A stretch of 64,000 nt of DNA from Diphasiastrum complanatum (lineage: Eukaryota > Streptophyta > Lycopodiopsida > Lycopodiales > Lycopodiaceae): the NCBI GenBank assembly GCA_029204225.1, contig CM055100.1, positions 18,117,650 to 18,181,649 on the forward strand, in the 5' to 3' direction. A program made the translations under genes and the position numbers. Below are positions 12,007-22,741 of this stretch, piece by piece (positions within the stretch are counted from its first letter, which is position 1; every line of letters starts with the position of its first letter). Under the pieces are notes generated by a model. That model was not told the origin of the DNA, did not search any database, and saw nothing but the letters and a program-made list of their open reading frames with translations.

Positions 12007-12723
12007 GCTACACCAATTTTTCAGTTTGCAGCATGTTTGGCTGATGGTTAGCTTGCATTAGGCATGTTGTCATGGCATGAATAGTGTTAAAACTGCATTG
12101 TAGGGTTAGTTTGGGATTGATTTTGCTAGATTTGAGTGGATTTGCTTGTTTGAGATCTAATCTGATTATTTAACAGGAAAAGCTATTCAGATCACCAATC
12201 TTAAGATCCATTTGGATCTGAGATATCAGAGAAAAATAACAAAAATCGGTCAAATCTACCAAATTTGATCAAAAAGAGGCAAAAAGCGTCATCAGAGCTC
12301 AAAACTTTTTACCCTCTTTTAGGAAACCTTCACTGAGTTGCAGACACCTTCGGTGTTGTCTACGAAACCTCTCTGGAAGGCGAAGATTAATTTCCAGTAG
12401 ATTTCTAGAAACATCAAAAAAACCACCAAAAAAACACCAAAAACTATCAAAACCCTAAAAAATACAGAAAAAAAACCTTTGCCCAATTCACTGTGCTTAG
12501 ATGTGATTCAGATCTATCTACTGCCAGGTCGGCGAAGAATAATACCAAAAATAGAAAGGTTTTTAGAGGATCAGTTGTCATATTGTCATATTTTTTGCAA
12601 AATTACCAGTATTACTCTTGATCCTTCGACAGAACCTTCGCCGAGTTTCTAGAACATTAGAGAATCACGGTTTTTGAGAAAACTCCTCAATCAATTACGA
12701 GTTATGTCGTCAGCTCTCGCCAG

Positions 12724-13068
12724 TTGCAGATAGATCCTTATTACGTGCCAATGCCGCAAAGACAAAAATGGAAAGATTTGGAATCGGCTATGGATAAAAT
12801 CACCATCCATACACCCAATTGGCCAATCATCCACCAGTCTTACAGCTGGAATATTTCAGTGGACTTCCACCAGGCCTTACAAGCATATCAGAGAGAGTAT
12901 GTCCACTCTCCGGATCCAACGGTGCGACAATTGGCAATGTTTGCAAAAGATCTAACTCTGTTGGCGTTAGTGGCAACCAAATGGGACGATTGCCTTCCTA
13001 CCCTGGCATTCGATCCAAATAAGCCGATGGCCTCAGAGCAAATCAAAGATCAGCTGCCGATTACTTGA
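12724..13068 (+). other. 114-residue frame inside the short LTR element
   Basis: The only sizeable open frame in the internal region. The product is hydrophilic with several Trp residues (QRQKWKDLE, NWPIIHQSYSW, TKWDD). I do not recognise a domain. It could be a shortened gag or non-coding leader that happens to be open. It ends about 60 bases before the right LTR. Confidence 0.35.
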
Positions 13069-13127
13069 CTGTATTTCCGTGTGGCTATGATGGGAGGTGG
13101 ACCGCCACCAGTTTTGGTGGGGGATAT

Positions 13128-13869
13128 CGTTGGAGGGATTGTGGATCCCAAGACAACCCTAACCCTAGTTAATAAGTGAGAGGGATTTGGCACCCGGTGT
13201 GTCTAAGTCCAACCCGATGATCACATAGTTATTTGATTAATTAGAAAGTCAATAAAAAGACTTTAGACCTTTTTGCGGGACTTTTAATGTCGCAGGGCCT
13301 AAATGTCAAGTTAGTGAATAAAGTTGGGTTTCCCTCCAATTTTGATGGTTCCCACACTTTTTTAAATTTGAATAAAAAGAGAGGCAAGACTGGACCAATA
13401 CAATTCAGAGGCCATGGTCCTCCTCTCTACTATTAAAAGGGACCAACTCGAGTTGTTCCTCATGTTCATTTCCTCATTTCAATGAAGCAGATTGGTTCTC
13501 TTTAGAAATGGATTGATGAATGTCCTTGCTCTTCCTCTCTTCTCCTCCATTTCTCATGCTTTCTTTGGATTTTGGTAATTGTTGGATTTAATCATTATTG
13601 GGATTGCTATTTCTTATGCTTTTTGTGAGAGAGAAAGGGAGAGAGAGAAGAGTAAGTTTCTATCATTGTTGTGAATTTAGGGTTAATGGACGTAGTGTTA
13701 ATGCTTAGTGTTAATGGATGTTAGTGTTAGATCCTCCATTCATGTTGAAATCTGAACTATATTATCGCTCTCATGGGAACGAACCTATGCGTGACAACTA
13801 ACCCGTCTCTTTGATGCTAGATTGACTAGATCTTGGATTCAGGTTAGGCAAGGAAAGAAACCCACTATA
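13128..13869 (+). repeat. 3' LTR of the short element
   Basis: Right copy of the LTR, preceded by the purine tract. It starts CGTTGGAGGG (first base changed relative to the left LTR) and ends CTATA. The CTGCT that follows is the second half of the target-site duplication. Confidence 0.87.
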
Positions 13870-13874
13870 CTGCT

Positions 13875-14220
13875 TCTATGCCTCTCTAATGAAACTTAGA
13901 AGAGTGCTTGTAATCTCTGATCCAAGCATGATCTTCCGAAATGAAATCGATTTGTGACAGTGCCTGTGTTTATGCAAAATCGATCTGATTAGTCGATTTT
14001 CACAGTTGGTCCATTTCGAACGGATTTCGAAAATCCCAGTTTTTCGTAAATTTTAATGATTGGTCATAAAAAGTGGTTGTTGTTTAATTGTTCATGAAAG
14101 ATTAAGTGAAAGACCTTGCTGAATGATATCAGCCTGTTATGAAGGTTTTGAACGTTTCACTTATTAGTTGATAATTGGATCTCGATAATTTAAGCAAATT
14201 TTGCATGTCAAGAAATCAAT
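13875..14220. other. Leader-like stretch before the chromovirus gag
   Basis: No open frame and no primer-binding site. It probably belongs to the untranslated leader of the following gypsy element. No sequence here matches that element's 3' LTR at 18660-19992. Confidence 0.4.
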
Positions 14221-15120
14221 ATGGCAAACAATAATGCAAATGCAGCTCTCGATGGTCAGACGCCAATGCCAACCTATTTGCAAATTTGTCAGTCATTAAG
14301 CCAAGCGCTTAATGACATAAACAACAAGAATACTTTACGTGATCAACAAATGAAAGTACTGTTAAATCAAGTGAGAGCTTTGTCTGCTCCGAATTTGGGC
14401 TTTCAGCCTGAACCATTTTCGGGGGAGAAGAAGGAGAAAAAACTTGAAGTTGTCGATGACTGGTTAACCAAGTGGACCGGTTATTTTAACTTCCACGGAA
14501 TTTCTGAGGAGAAAAGATTGAAAGTGTTATTCTGTTCTTTTGTGGTAAAGCTTTGTCGTGGTGGCGTGATTTACAAACTAAACCTACCACATGGGACGAG
14601 TTCATGGAGGTGTTCAGAAAGTCGTTTGTGGTTGTGGACAACTCAGATTTTTACCAAAGACTTGTGGATTGAAAAATGAGTACTCGGAGTTTGAACTCGT
14701 ACCTACAAGATTTTATGGATTTAGGGAATAAAATCCCCTCATTTGATGCAAAACTAGCTCTGTGGCAGTTTATCCTAGGTCTGCCTGCAGATTATCAGAA
14801 TGAGTGTAAGCGTAACGTGCTTAAATCCTTTGATGATGTTGTTCGTGTTGTGAAAGCTTACGACTCCACGGTTGTGGCATCTAGGAAGCAGTTACAGGGT
14901 AATCCATCTGGATCATCCGGACCCAGCCAGAAAAAAGGGAGGAAAAAAGTTTGTGGGAATAAGAATAAAAAATATTTTGACGAATTGGATCAAGCTGCAT
15001 CTGAATTTAGACAAAAGAAAAAGTTGTCCTGAAAAAAGACTACAAGGACCAATGTTTGTTTCCATTGCGGTCAGCCTGGACACGTTATCAAATTCTGGCC
15101 AGAACCAAAAAAAGGCGCAG
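14221..15120 (+). pseudogene. Chromovirus gag, frameshifted, damaged zinc knuckle
   Basis: The start is at 14221 (ATGGCAAACAATAATGC). The first frame to about 14560 covers the N-terminal gag (VDDWLTKWTGYF). A shift before 14600 moves the sequence to the next frame, which continues at 14676-15032 with LNSYLQDFMDLGNKIP and LWQFILGLP, the distal gag core. A stop at 15030 precedes the knuckle at about 15053-15100: CFHCGQPGH is present but the last Cys of CCHC is replaced (VIKFWP). Gag would assemble the particle and bind RNA; this copy cannot. Confidence 0.8.
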
Positions 15121-15125
15121 CTCAA

Positions 15126-16223
15126 GTGATTGAGATGCCAGGTAAAGAGAATCTTAAGTTGGAAATTAATAAAATTAATTGTGAGTGTGATTGTTCTTTC
15201 AGTATTACTTCATTCTTGCCAAATGATTTATTTCGTTTGAAAGGCACTGTGAATGGACATGAAGTTAGTATTTTAGTGGACAATGGATCTACTCATAATT
15301 TCATTAACTCTGGCCTTGTGCAGAAACTCAGACTCAAAACTGAAGCCAGTAACCATAGATATCGAGTATATCTAGCTTCAGGAGCGGAGTTGGAGACGTG
15401 GGATGTAAAAATTCCAAGACTCCCTGTTTGGATCCAGGACTATAGAGAGTTAATTGATTTTCATGTTTTAGATTTAGCATGTACAGATATCATTCTAAGA
15501 TACGAGTGGTTATTTAATAAGCATCCTGAAATAGATTTTGAGAAGCATGTTCTCTCTTTTCATGAGGGTAAAGAAATAGTTACATTGTTTGGAGACAATT
15601 TTGTACATCCACCTGGGATGAGTTCATTTGCTAATGTAATGGAAATTTTTGATTCACAGTATGAAGCTTATTCTTTATTTGCTAAGCCAATTTTGGATTT
15701 ATCTGAAATGCATCTAAGTAGTTGTGAATTGTCAAAAATTCTTAACTCGGTAGACTTAGATCAAGAGCAAATTGAGAAGAATAAGTTACTGTCTGAATTC
15801 AAAGATGTATTTCCAGAAGAATTATCTCATGGAATACCGCCGTCCAGATCGGTAGACCATAAGATTGAGTTAATTCCAGGTAGTCACCCTATCTCTAGAC
15901 AACCTTACAAGTTTCCTCAGAAAGAAGAGGTAGAGATTACTAAGCAAATTGAGAATTACCTAAAGATGGGTCATATTCAGCCAAGTACGTCGCCTTGGGG
16001 TGCTCCTGTTCTTCTGAAAGTGAAGAAAGATGGAGGCTTCAGGATGTGTGTGGACTACAAAGGGCTGAATAAGGTAACTATTAAAAGTAAATATCCTTTG
16101 CCTCGTGTGGATGATTTGGTAGATAAAGCTAAATACTTCACAAAGATAGATCTTAGAACCGGATATCATCAAATTAGGATTCATCCAGATGACGTGCAAA
16201 AAATAGGTTTTCGGTCACTATGA
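15126..16223 (+). pseudogene. Chromovirus protease and reverse-transcriptase N-half
   Basis: 365-residue frame. The aspartic protease lies near residues 40-130 with the site [12 protein letters not shown]; the usual D-S/T-G has become D-N-G, so activity is doubtful. The RT follows from about residue 265: [37 protein letters not shown], and [13 protein letters not shown] with the first catalytic Asp. A frameshift near 16205 ends the frame just before the palm, which continues at 16231. Confidence 0.88.
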
Positions 16224-16230
16224 ATTTCTC

Positions 16231-17140
16231 GTGCTTTCTTTTGGGTTAACAAATGCACCAACTACGTTCCAACAGATGATGAACGATCTTTTTCGTCCAT
16301 ATCTAGGGAAGTTTGTGGTTGTATTCTTAGATGATATTCTCATCTACAGTAGGACACTTAAGGAGCATTTGAGTCATCTTAAGACTATCTTAGATATTCT
16401 CAGACGAGAGAAACTCTACGCTAAGGAATCTAAATGTGAGTTCTTTAAGCATGAGTTGTTGTACCTCGGTCATAAGATCCCGTAGTGGGTTAGAGATTGA
16501 TGAGAGTAAGGTCAAGACAATGCTTGATTGGCCGATACTGAAGACACTTAGAGAAGTTAAATCTTTTCTCGGTTTTACAGTTTTCTTTCGTAAGTCAATT
16601 GAGGATTATGCTAAAGTGGTAGCACCCTTAAATAATTTGACTAAAGGCAGAGTTAATAAAAAGAAAAAGAGAGGTCAACCTAGTGAGCCTATTGAGTGGA
16701 ATGATGAATTGAACCAATGCTTTGAGAAACTCAAGCAAATGGTTGCTTCAACTCCTGTTTTACAGATCGCGAATCCTGATATACCTTACGTCGTGAGAAC
16801 TGACGCAAGTGATTTGGCGATAGGGGTAGTTCTTCTACAGGATGATAGGCCAATAGCTTTAAAAGCAAGAAACTGACGGGGCCTCAGTTGCATTATACAA
16901 CTCAGGAGAAAGAGCTATTTGCTGTGATTCATGCACTTAAAACCTGGAGGCATTACCTTTATGGTAGTTAGTTTATAGTGTATACAGATCACCAACCTCT
17001 GAAGTACTTTTGTAATCAGAACGATCTAAGGGGTCGTAAAGCTCGCTGGGCTGAGCTTATGCAGAAATTTGATCATGAGATCCGTTATGTCAAGGGCAGC
17101 TCTAACCAAGTTGCGGATGCACTTAGTCAGATTGGTTAAT
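16231..17140 (+). pseudogene. Chromovirus RT palm and RNase H, frameshifted
   Basis: RT palm at 16231-16485 with [15 protein letters not shown] and the catalytic [10 protein letters not shown] frameshift near 16485 leads into 16490-16876, with the connection LGFTVFFRKSIEDYAK and the RNase H start VVRTDASDLAIGVVL. After another break near 16870 the RNase H continues to about 17140 with EKELFAVIHAL, VYTDHQPLKY and VADALSQ; an in-frame stop lies before VYTD. The acidic catalytic residues survive but the polyprotein does not. Confidence 0.85.
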
Positions 17141-17339
17141 TGAATGAACTTTCTTTCACCCAGATTTCCACTGATATATATCATGTGAATCAGATTCTCA
17201 TTTTGGTCCCATCTGGAAGATGGTGGAGACAGGAAAAAATGAGAATGGAATAGAGATTTACTCACAGGGGTTTCAGGTTCCTAGGAAAGATAAGAAGATA
17301 GCGAAATGATTCTCTATACGAGGTGGGTTACTATTTCGG

Positions 17340-18070
17340 AATGGGAAAATTTGTGTACCGGCGGATGATGATTTAAAAAAAAAAGATTCTTTATGAATGT
17401 CATGACGTTCCCTGTGCAGGTCATTCGGGTATACACAGGACTTTGGACTTGGTCAGAAGAGAGTTTTATTGGCTGAAACTCAAGCCATTTGTCGTGTCTT
17501 ATGTGGTTAAGTGTAGACCTTGCCAGTTAGCCAAAGCTGAAGGGTTACAGACTGGAGGGTTGCTACATCCCCTAGATATCCCTCAGATACGATGGGAAAG
17601 TATATCTATGGATTTTGTGGTTGGACTTCCAAGGACCCATGCCAAAATGATTCTATTTGGGTTGTGGTGGACAGGTTGACAAAGTTGCTACTTTTATACC
17701 AGTCAAGTCAACTACTAAGGCTTAGCCCAGATTTTTGTGGAAAGATTATTTAGGCTTTATGGACTGCCAAGTGATAAAGTTAGTGATAGAGATCCTAAGT
17801 TTACAGGTCACTTTTGGTCAGCTGTGTTCCATAAGCTTGAAACCTCGCTTAGTTTTAGTTCTTCTGATCATCCTGAATCAGATGGCTAGACTGATAGAAC
17901 TAATCAGACTATGGAGGATATGTTGAGAACTTATGTGTCTCACAGGCAATCTCAGTGGAAAGATTATATTCCTTTGATTGAGTTTGCTTATAATAGTAGA
18001 AAACATTATGCTAACCTGGTTATAGTCCATTTATGCTGATGTACGGTTTTCAATCAAGATCTCCGGTAAA
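17340..18070 (+). pseudogene. Chromovirus integrase, broken
   Basis: The HHCC zinc-binding domain is visible at about 17385-17560 (ECHDVPCAGHSG and VKCRPCQLAKAEG). The catalytic core starts at 17600 with SMDFVVGLP (first Asp). The frame then shifts repeatedly (about 17660, 17730 and 17870). The second Asp region SDRDPKF is seen only by changing frame near 17790. The sequence up to 18070 still shows the RQSQWKDYI and EFAYN stretch typical of chromovirus integrase. Confidence 0.8.
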
Positions 18071-18073
18071 TAT

Positions 18074-18631
18074 AGAGACAAAGTCTGTTAAGATCTAGAA
18101 AGTGCAGATTTCTTGCATGATATGCGTGAAATGTTGCAAGTGGCCCGTGATTGTATCCGGAGTGCTCAGGATAGAGCTAAGCACTATGCCGATCTTAAGA
18201 GGTCTCCCAGAGATTTTAAAGTTGATGATTGGGTATATCTCAGAATACCTAAAGATTCTAAGACTATGAGTACAAGGAAGCATTATAAATTGTCTACGAG
18301 ATATTGTGGACCGTTTCGGATTATAAAGAAAATTGGTTCTTTAGCTTACAAACTAGATCTTCAGAACAAGACTATAGCTCATGTAAGTAGATTAAAATTA
18401 AGTTTACATGAAGGTGAAGTAGTTGGTTCTGAGGAGGATCTTACCCATTTGGAGGACTCATCGCTTAGTGTTCCTTTGGAACCTGAAAATGTACTCAGAA
18501 CCAGAGATAAACAATTGAGAAATCATTCTATCTCTGAGTGCTTGATCAGGTGGAAGGGCCGGACTGAGGATGATGATTCATGGGAAAGGGTCGGAAGCAT
18601 AAAGAAGAATTTCCCTAGTTTTCATTTCTAG
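18074..18631 (+). pseudogene. Integrase C-terminus with chromodomain
   Basis: Open frame to a natural stop at 18631. The first part is the integrase C-terminal region (AKHYADLKRSPRDFKVDDWVYLRI, and GPFRIIKKIGSLAYKLDL containing the GPF/Y motif). The last 50 residues form a chromodomain, with PENVLRTRDKQLRN and ECLIRWKGRTEDDDSWE. In this lineage the chromodomain directs insertion towards particular chromatin. This part is still open although upstream pol is dead. Confidence 0.88.
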
Positions 18632-18659
18632 AGATAGAAATGGTTTAACGGGGGAAGAA

Positions 18660-19992
18660 TGTTATGTCCATGTCCTATACAAGGGAATCGGAATTATTCT
18701 TGATGTGGATAGCCAATCATTCCAATTGTATGTGGTTATTAGTTGTGCTACATCATTCCGGACGTGGTCGTATTAAATAATTAATAATCATATGAGGACC
18801 TAGACCTATAATTGGACATAGGAACACATGCATGGTGAAGACTGCTTTAATGCAAGAATAGGAGATCAATAGCTCAATATCGGTGCATGGGGAATCCTAA
18901 AGAGAATATTCTCTCTCTCTAGATGAGAATATGTCTAGTGGAAACTCGCCCCTCCTCCTATTGTGAATTGTGATTCTTGAGCCAGAGTTTCCTCTTCTCT
19001 CTTGTGTTCTTCACTGTGGCTTGGGAGTGGATTGGTTAGGGTATTGACTAGCCTCTCCATATTGGTTGGGTGGTTCATGCTCCACAGGTGACCTTTTGGG
19101 TTGCATGTGATTGGAATCATGTAGATCTTCACTTGGTGGTTCTTACACAAACACTTGCCGGGAAGACACAAACATGAAAGATTCACGAACGAGAATCTTT
19201 TGCGGTCGAGCACGATAAAGTCAGATGATGGAAACGAAACCATCGACACGACACAAAAAATGTTGCGAAAGGCTGTTTGCCTTCACACTCCAAAGAGTAC
19301 CAGCCAAGATCCTGCAAGTACCCAGAAGTACAGATATCCGATCTGATGGCATGATGTCAGTAGATACAATCTAGGTCGTGGCTAATCCGCCACTCTTGTA
19401 ATTTCCTGGTTAGTTGTAGATGGTTAATCACTCTAATCTTAAAGTTACATAGAACGACTATATACTACTAGATGATACTTGACACGAGAAGATGATAGAA
19501 CACACATACAATGTAATAGTCTGATGCTAGTAAGAAATCAAGATGGTGTCAGACGAGAAGTCCGCCTGCGAGCGAGACTAGTTCTGTGATCAGGATCCAT
19601 AGTGATCCATAAGTCTGTTAGTAAGCGAGACATCCATTCATGAGAGAACTGTATTTATCTCACACCAACACACTGTGTGGATATGCATGCAGTGCTTGAA
19701 GAACAAGATAAAATCAATAGATGACCTTGTATCCATTGTGCACATGTCTCCTTTTTCATTGTATGATCTTGTATGCAAATGCGTCTGTTGTTATTCGTGT
19801 GTCTGATTCTCCCATGCTTTTCAATTCTGCACATTGGTTGAGCCTGTTGAATGCTGCATTAATTTATAAATGTAAATCAGTAGTGCCTGACTACATTCTG
19901 GAGGACTGTAGGAGTGATTCAGCTGGCAGTGTCCAGCGGTCGCATTTGAACTCCATCCGAATCGCAAGGGAGTCGAGTTCGTGGTCGTGACA
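18660..19992 (+). repeat. 3' LTR of the chromovirus
   Basis: A purine tract (AACGGGGGAAGAA, about 18647-18659) immediately precedes TGTTATGTCC, the expected LTR start. The most likely end is the CGTGACA at 19986-19992, which gives about 1.33 kb starting TG and ending CA. No second copy is present in the window to confirm the end. Confidence 0.65.
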
Positions 19993-20017
19993 GTTTCGCG
20001 ATCCCCTCGATCTCCAT

Positions 20018-21397
20018 CATTTCACACTTTGAGAATGTCATTGGAAGGCTGAGAGCAAGATCCTTTGTGCATAGCATCTCCATTTATTTGAAGTTGGGAT
20101 GGCCCACCCTCTTATGCCAAAGCTCCACTTGATTAAGCTCCTCCTTAGCCATGTTATACATTAGCATCAAGCTTAAATAGCCTTCCTTGCTTGAATTCCT
20201 TTACAATGCAAGTATCATTCATCATAATGGAGCAAACACCTTGCTTAAAATGGACATCTAAACCATCATCCATCAATTGTCCTACACTAAACAAACTCCT
20301 AGTAAGTGTAGGAACATAGAGTACATTTTGAAAATCTACTCTTTTAGAGGATCCAAGACTTAATAGAATAGTTACCACTCCATCTATTCTACATTTTTGA
20401 CCACTTGCTGTTAGAATAGACTTTTTACAACCTACAAAAGAGGTACAAGAGTTGAGAAGAAATCCTTTTGGAATGTCATGTGGGAGCTAGCCCCACTATC
20501 AATCCACCATGTGTCATTGGAGTAGCTCTTGATTGTTGATGTAGATGCCATCAAGGATGAATCAACTTCATCCTCTTCTTCCTCAAGGGTAAGGTTGCCT
20601 TGCTTGCTCTCACTTTTTTGTAGCACGGATGCAAAGTGCCCCTTCTTTCGACAAAAGACGCACTTTTGTTTGGCCTTGTTCTTCTTTCCACCTTTAGAGC
20701 TTGATGCTTGATCATCACTCTTGGTCTCCTTGTGTTGGATCTTCTTCTTGGACTTTGCCTTGCCTTTGATTGAGAAGTTGGCCTTCTCATCTCCATCATG
20801 TAGCTTCAAGGAACCAATCATTTTTCTCACATGAACGATCCTACCCTCCTTGGCCACAAGCACACTATGGAGCTTGTCAATATAAGGTAGTGAATCTTGA
20901 ATTGCAAAGCTTTGTACTAGATTGGAGAACTCATCTCCAAGGCCATTTAGGATGATTTGCACAAGCTCATCATCTTGGATTTTCTCACTTATGATGGAAA
21001 GTTCTTTATTGAGAGATTTTATCCTCAAGACATACTCTTGAGCACTCTCATCACTACCTCTAATGCTTTGTAGAACTTTATTTCTAAGTATAAGCACTCT
21101 AGAGGTGTTCTTGGATTCTTAAATCTCTTTCAAGGAGTTCCAAGACTCCTTAGCCGAGGTACAATATGCAACTTCTTTAAGAAGTTCATTACTGACATTC
21201 ATTTAAAGACAATGTAATGCTAGCCTAGATCTCTTCTTGTACTTTACTTGTTCTTGTCCTCCTTGAGGCTCTTCCTCTTCACCAAGGACAAGATCATACA
21301 AATCTTGGAGCACTGGAAGTGACTCCATTCTTACTTTCCAAATTGAATAGTTACTTGAAATTAGCCACTCACTAGGCTTCAAGAAGATAGGCTCCAA
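20018..21397 (-). pseudogene. Copia A gag-protease, copy 1
   Basis: Minus-strand gag starts at 21397 (MEPIFLKPSEWLISSNYSIW, the SNYSxW gag start). An in-frame TAA near 21203 interrupts it, and the frame resumes with MNVSNELLKEV. Gag continues through 21097-20560 to a zinc knuckle (CVFCRKKGHFAS) whose last Cys is lost by a two-base deletion. The protease active site WWIDSGASSHMT lies near 20500. Downstream at 20378-20154 are the VLYVPTLTRSLFSVGQL motif and the beginning of gag-pre-integrase. The element stops at about 20018, next to the chromovirus. The same stop codon occurs in the copy at 48873, so the element was defective before duplication. Confidence 0.88.
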
Positions 21398-21750
21398 TTG
21401 AGCCCATTTTACTGGTTAACAAGTACAACAAATGTACTAATAGAGGCTCTCCCTTCTCTCGTTCTCAGAATTTAGCCAGAAGGCTACTCACTTCAATCTC
21501 ACAAAACTCAAGAAGTAAGATCTATAATGATCTTAAACTCAAAAAGACTTGGGATATTAAATTCTACACACACTATCCTCTTGGAAAAATTGGATTTGAC
21601 TCTTGGAAGTGCCTATGCCTCCCTATGGCATTTTAGAATGGTTTTAGTCTCTTACTAGAACTATAAACATCAGCCTCAAAGCTCATTCACAATGATTTAG
21701 AGATTGATCAATGATCTAACCCCATTCCACATCAAATCTACAATGAGATT
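21398..21750 (-). other. Copia A leader between LTR and gag
   Basis: Non-coding, and matched over its length by 49068-49430. In copy 1 the part containing the primer-binding site (equivalent to 49431-49705) is missing, and the sequence jumps from CAATGAGATT to an internal LTR position. Confidence 0.7.
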
Positions 21751-21842
21751 ACTTAAGAAATCCTGAGCATTCATCCATGAAGATCTTGCTTTAAAGAGTG
21801 AAAACACAAGATTGCTCCCAAATCAACGTTTCTCATCATTGA
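21751..21842 (-). repeat. Copia A LTR fragment
   Basis: Matches 49921-50012 and, less exactly, 9204-9296. It is the outer part of the copia A LTR. The boundary with the next repeat, GACCTCAC followed by TTGGTATGAGG, is the same at 50012, so the junction itself was duplicated. Confidence 0.75.
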
Positions 21843-22727
21843 CCTCACTTGGTATGAGGGGAGGCGGCGAATCCCACTAGAACTATAAGGGGGATGCCAG
21901 TTGCAACTCAGGGCGAGCTCCAACCAAGTCTCAACTCCCCTTGTTGGAATGTTGTCCTCACGCCCGCCTTGGCATGCCAGCGCCCCGGAGACTAGGGTCG
22001 GTCACACACTTGAAATGATACCTTCTCAGATTTATTAATAAAGTGGGATTTTCTCAAACTGACTTTCATTACCTTCTAGGTTTCAGTGTTCGATAAAAGC
22101 ACCAGTTGTAAGATCGGTTCAAATCTTTTTGATCTGACACTTGGCTGAGGGTCGTATCCCGAGACACCATCGGTATGTCATCGGGACCATTCGGTCTAGG
22201 ATGTCAGCAGTATGCTGTCAGGACTATTCAGTCCAAGAACTGGTTGTCTTCATATCTGCCGTGGCTTGTGGTTCTGAGTGTTCATTGCATGAATGTGAAT
22301 GGGTTAAGTTTTTGGGAAATAGGCTCTAACTTATCAGCGCAGTTGGATGGCATGCTTGGGTGGAAGTTACCTATTTATGGCTATCTAGTCTGGCATGACA
22401 CCAGGTTGGCTTCCAGTGCTTGTGACGAAGCTTTGAATTGGTTAAGTCATACAACTTTCTTGGAATGGATGTTACTTCTTTGTAACGAAACTTCGAGTTA
22501 TTTAAGTTTGGGCAGCTTGCTTGGAGGGAAGTCACCCACATCGGGACCCCTGATCTGGCATGGCGCCAGGTTGGATCTCAACGTTGTTTTTTGAATTGCA
22601 AGCTGGTTAAGTCAGATCGTTGTTGGTGAGTTGGCTGCTTGTATATCAAGTGGATTCGGACAACAAGAGTTGAAAGCCAGGAAGCTAAGTCGTGGTTCCT
22701 GGTTCCCTTTGGGATGTATGTGTAACA
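21843..22727 (+). repeat. LTR of family X, left-truncated, copy 1
   Basis: Matches 50013-50899. It ends GTAACA two bases before a TGGTATCAAAGC primer-binding site, which identifies it as the right end of a plus-strand 5' LTR. A diverged relative at 61195-61940 extends further left, so this copy is truncated at the copia A junction. Confidence 0.75.
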
Positions 22728-22729
22728 TG

Positions 22730-22741
22730 TGGTATCAAAGC
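22730..22741 (+). promoter_or_regulatory. Primer-binding site of family X
   Basis: TGGTATCAAAGC, initiator tRNA-Met type, immediately after the family X LTR. The same site follows the second LTR X copy at 50902-50913. Confidence 0.75.

Larger units (their letters stand above)
11230..13869 (+). mobile_element. Complete short non-autonomous gypsy-type LTR element
   Basis: Two direct repeats of about 750 bp (11230-11984 and 13128-13869) bound an internal region of only 1.14 kb. The left repeat begins TGTTGGAGGG and ends CTACA. A tRNA-Asp-type primer-binding site follows at 11989, and a purine tract (GGTGGGGGATAT, 13116-13127) precedes the right repeat. The flanking bases CTGTT (11225-11229) and CTGCT (13870-13874) look like a 5-bp target-site duplication with one change. 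No protease, reverse transcriptase or integrase is present, so it must have depended on another element for movement. The primer site is the Athila type, as in the element at 31933-40049. Confidence 0.88.
14221..19992 (+). mobile_element. Inactive Ty3/gypsy chromovirus, 5' LTR not found
   Basis: Gag, protease, reverse transcriptase, RNase H, integrase and a C-terminal chromodomain follow in the order typical of plant chromoviruses. A purine tract and a long 3' LTR come next. Frameshifts and stops break the polyprotein in several places. No 5' LTR or primer-binding site lies upstream; the short element at 11230-13869 and unassigned sequence occupy that position. The element lies between the RT part (9492-10730) and the gag part (20018-21397) of minus-strand copia A, suggesting it inserted into that element. 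Confidence 0.85.
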
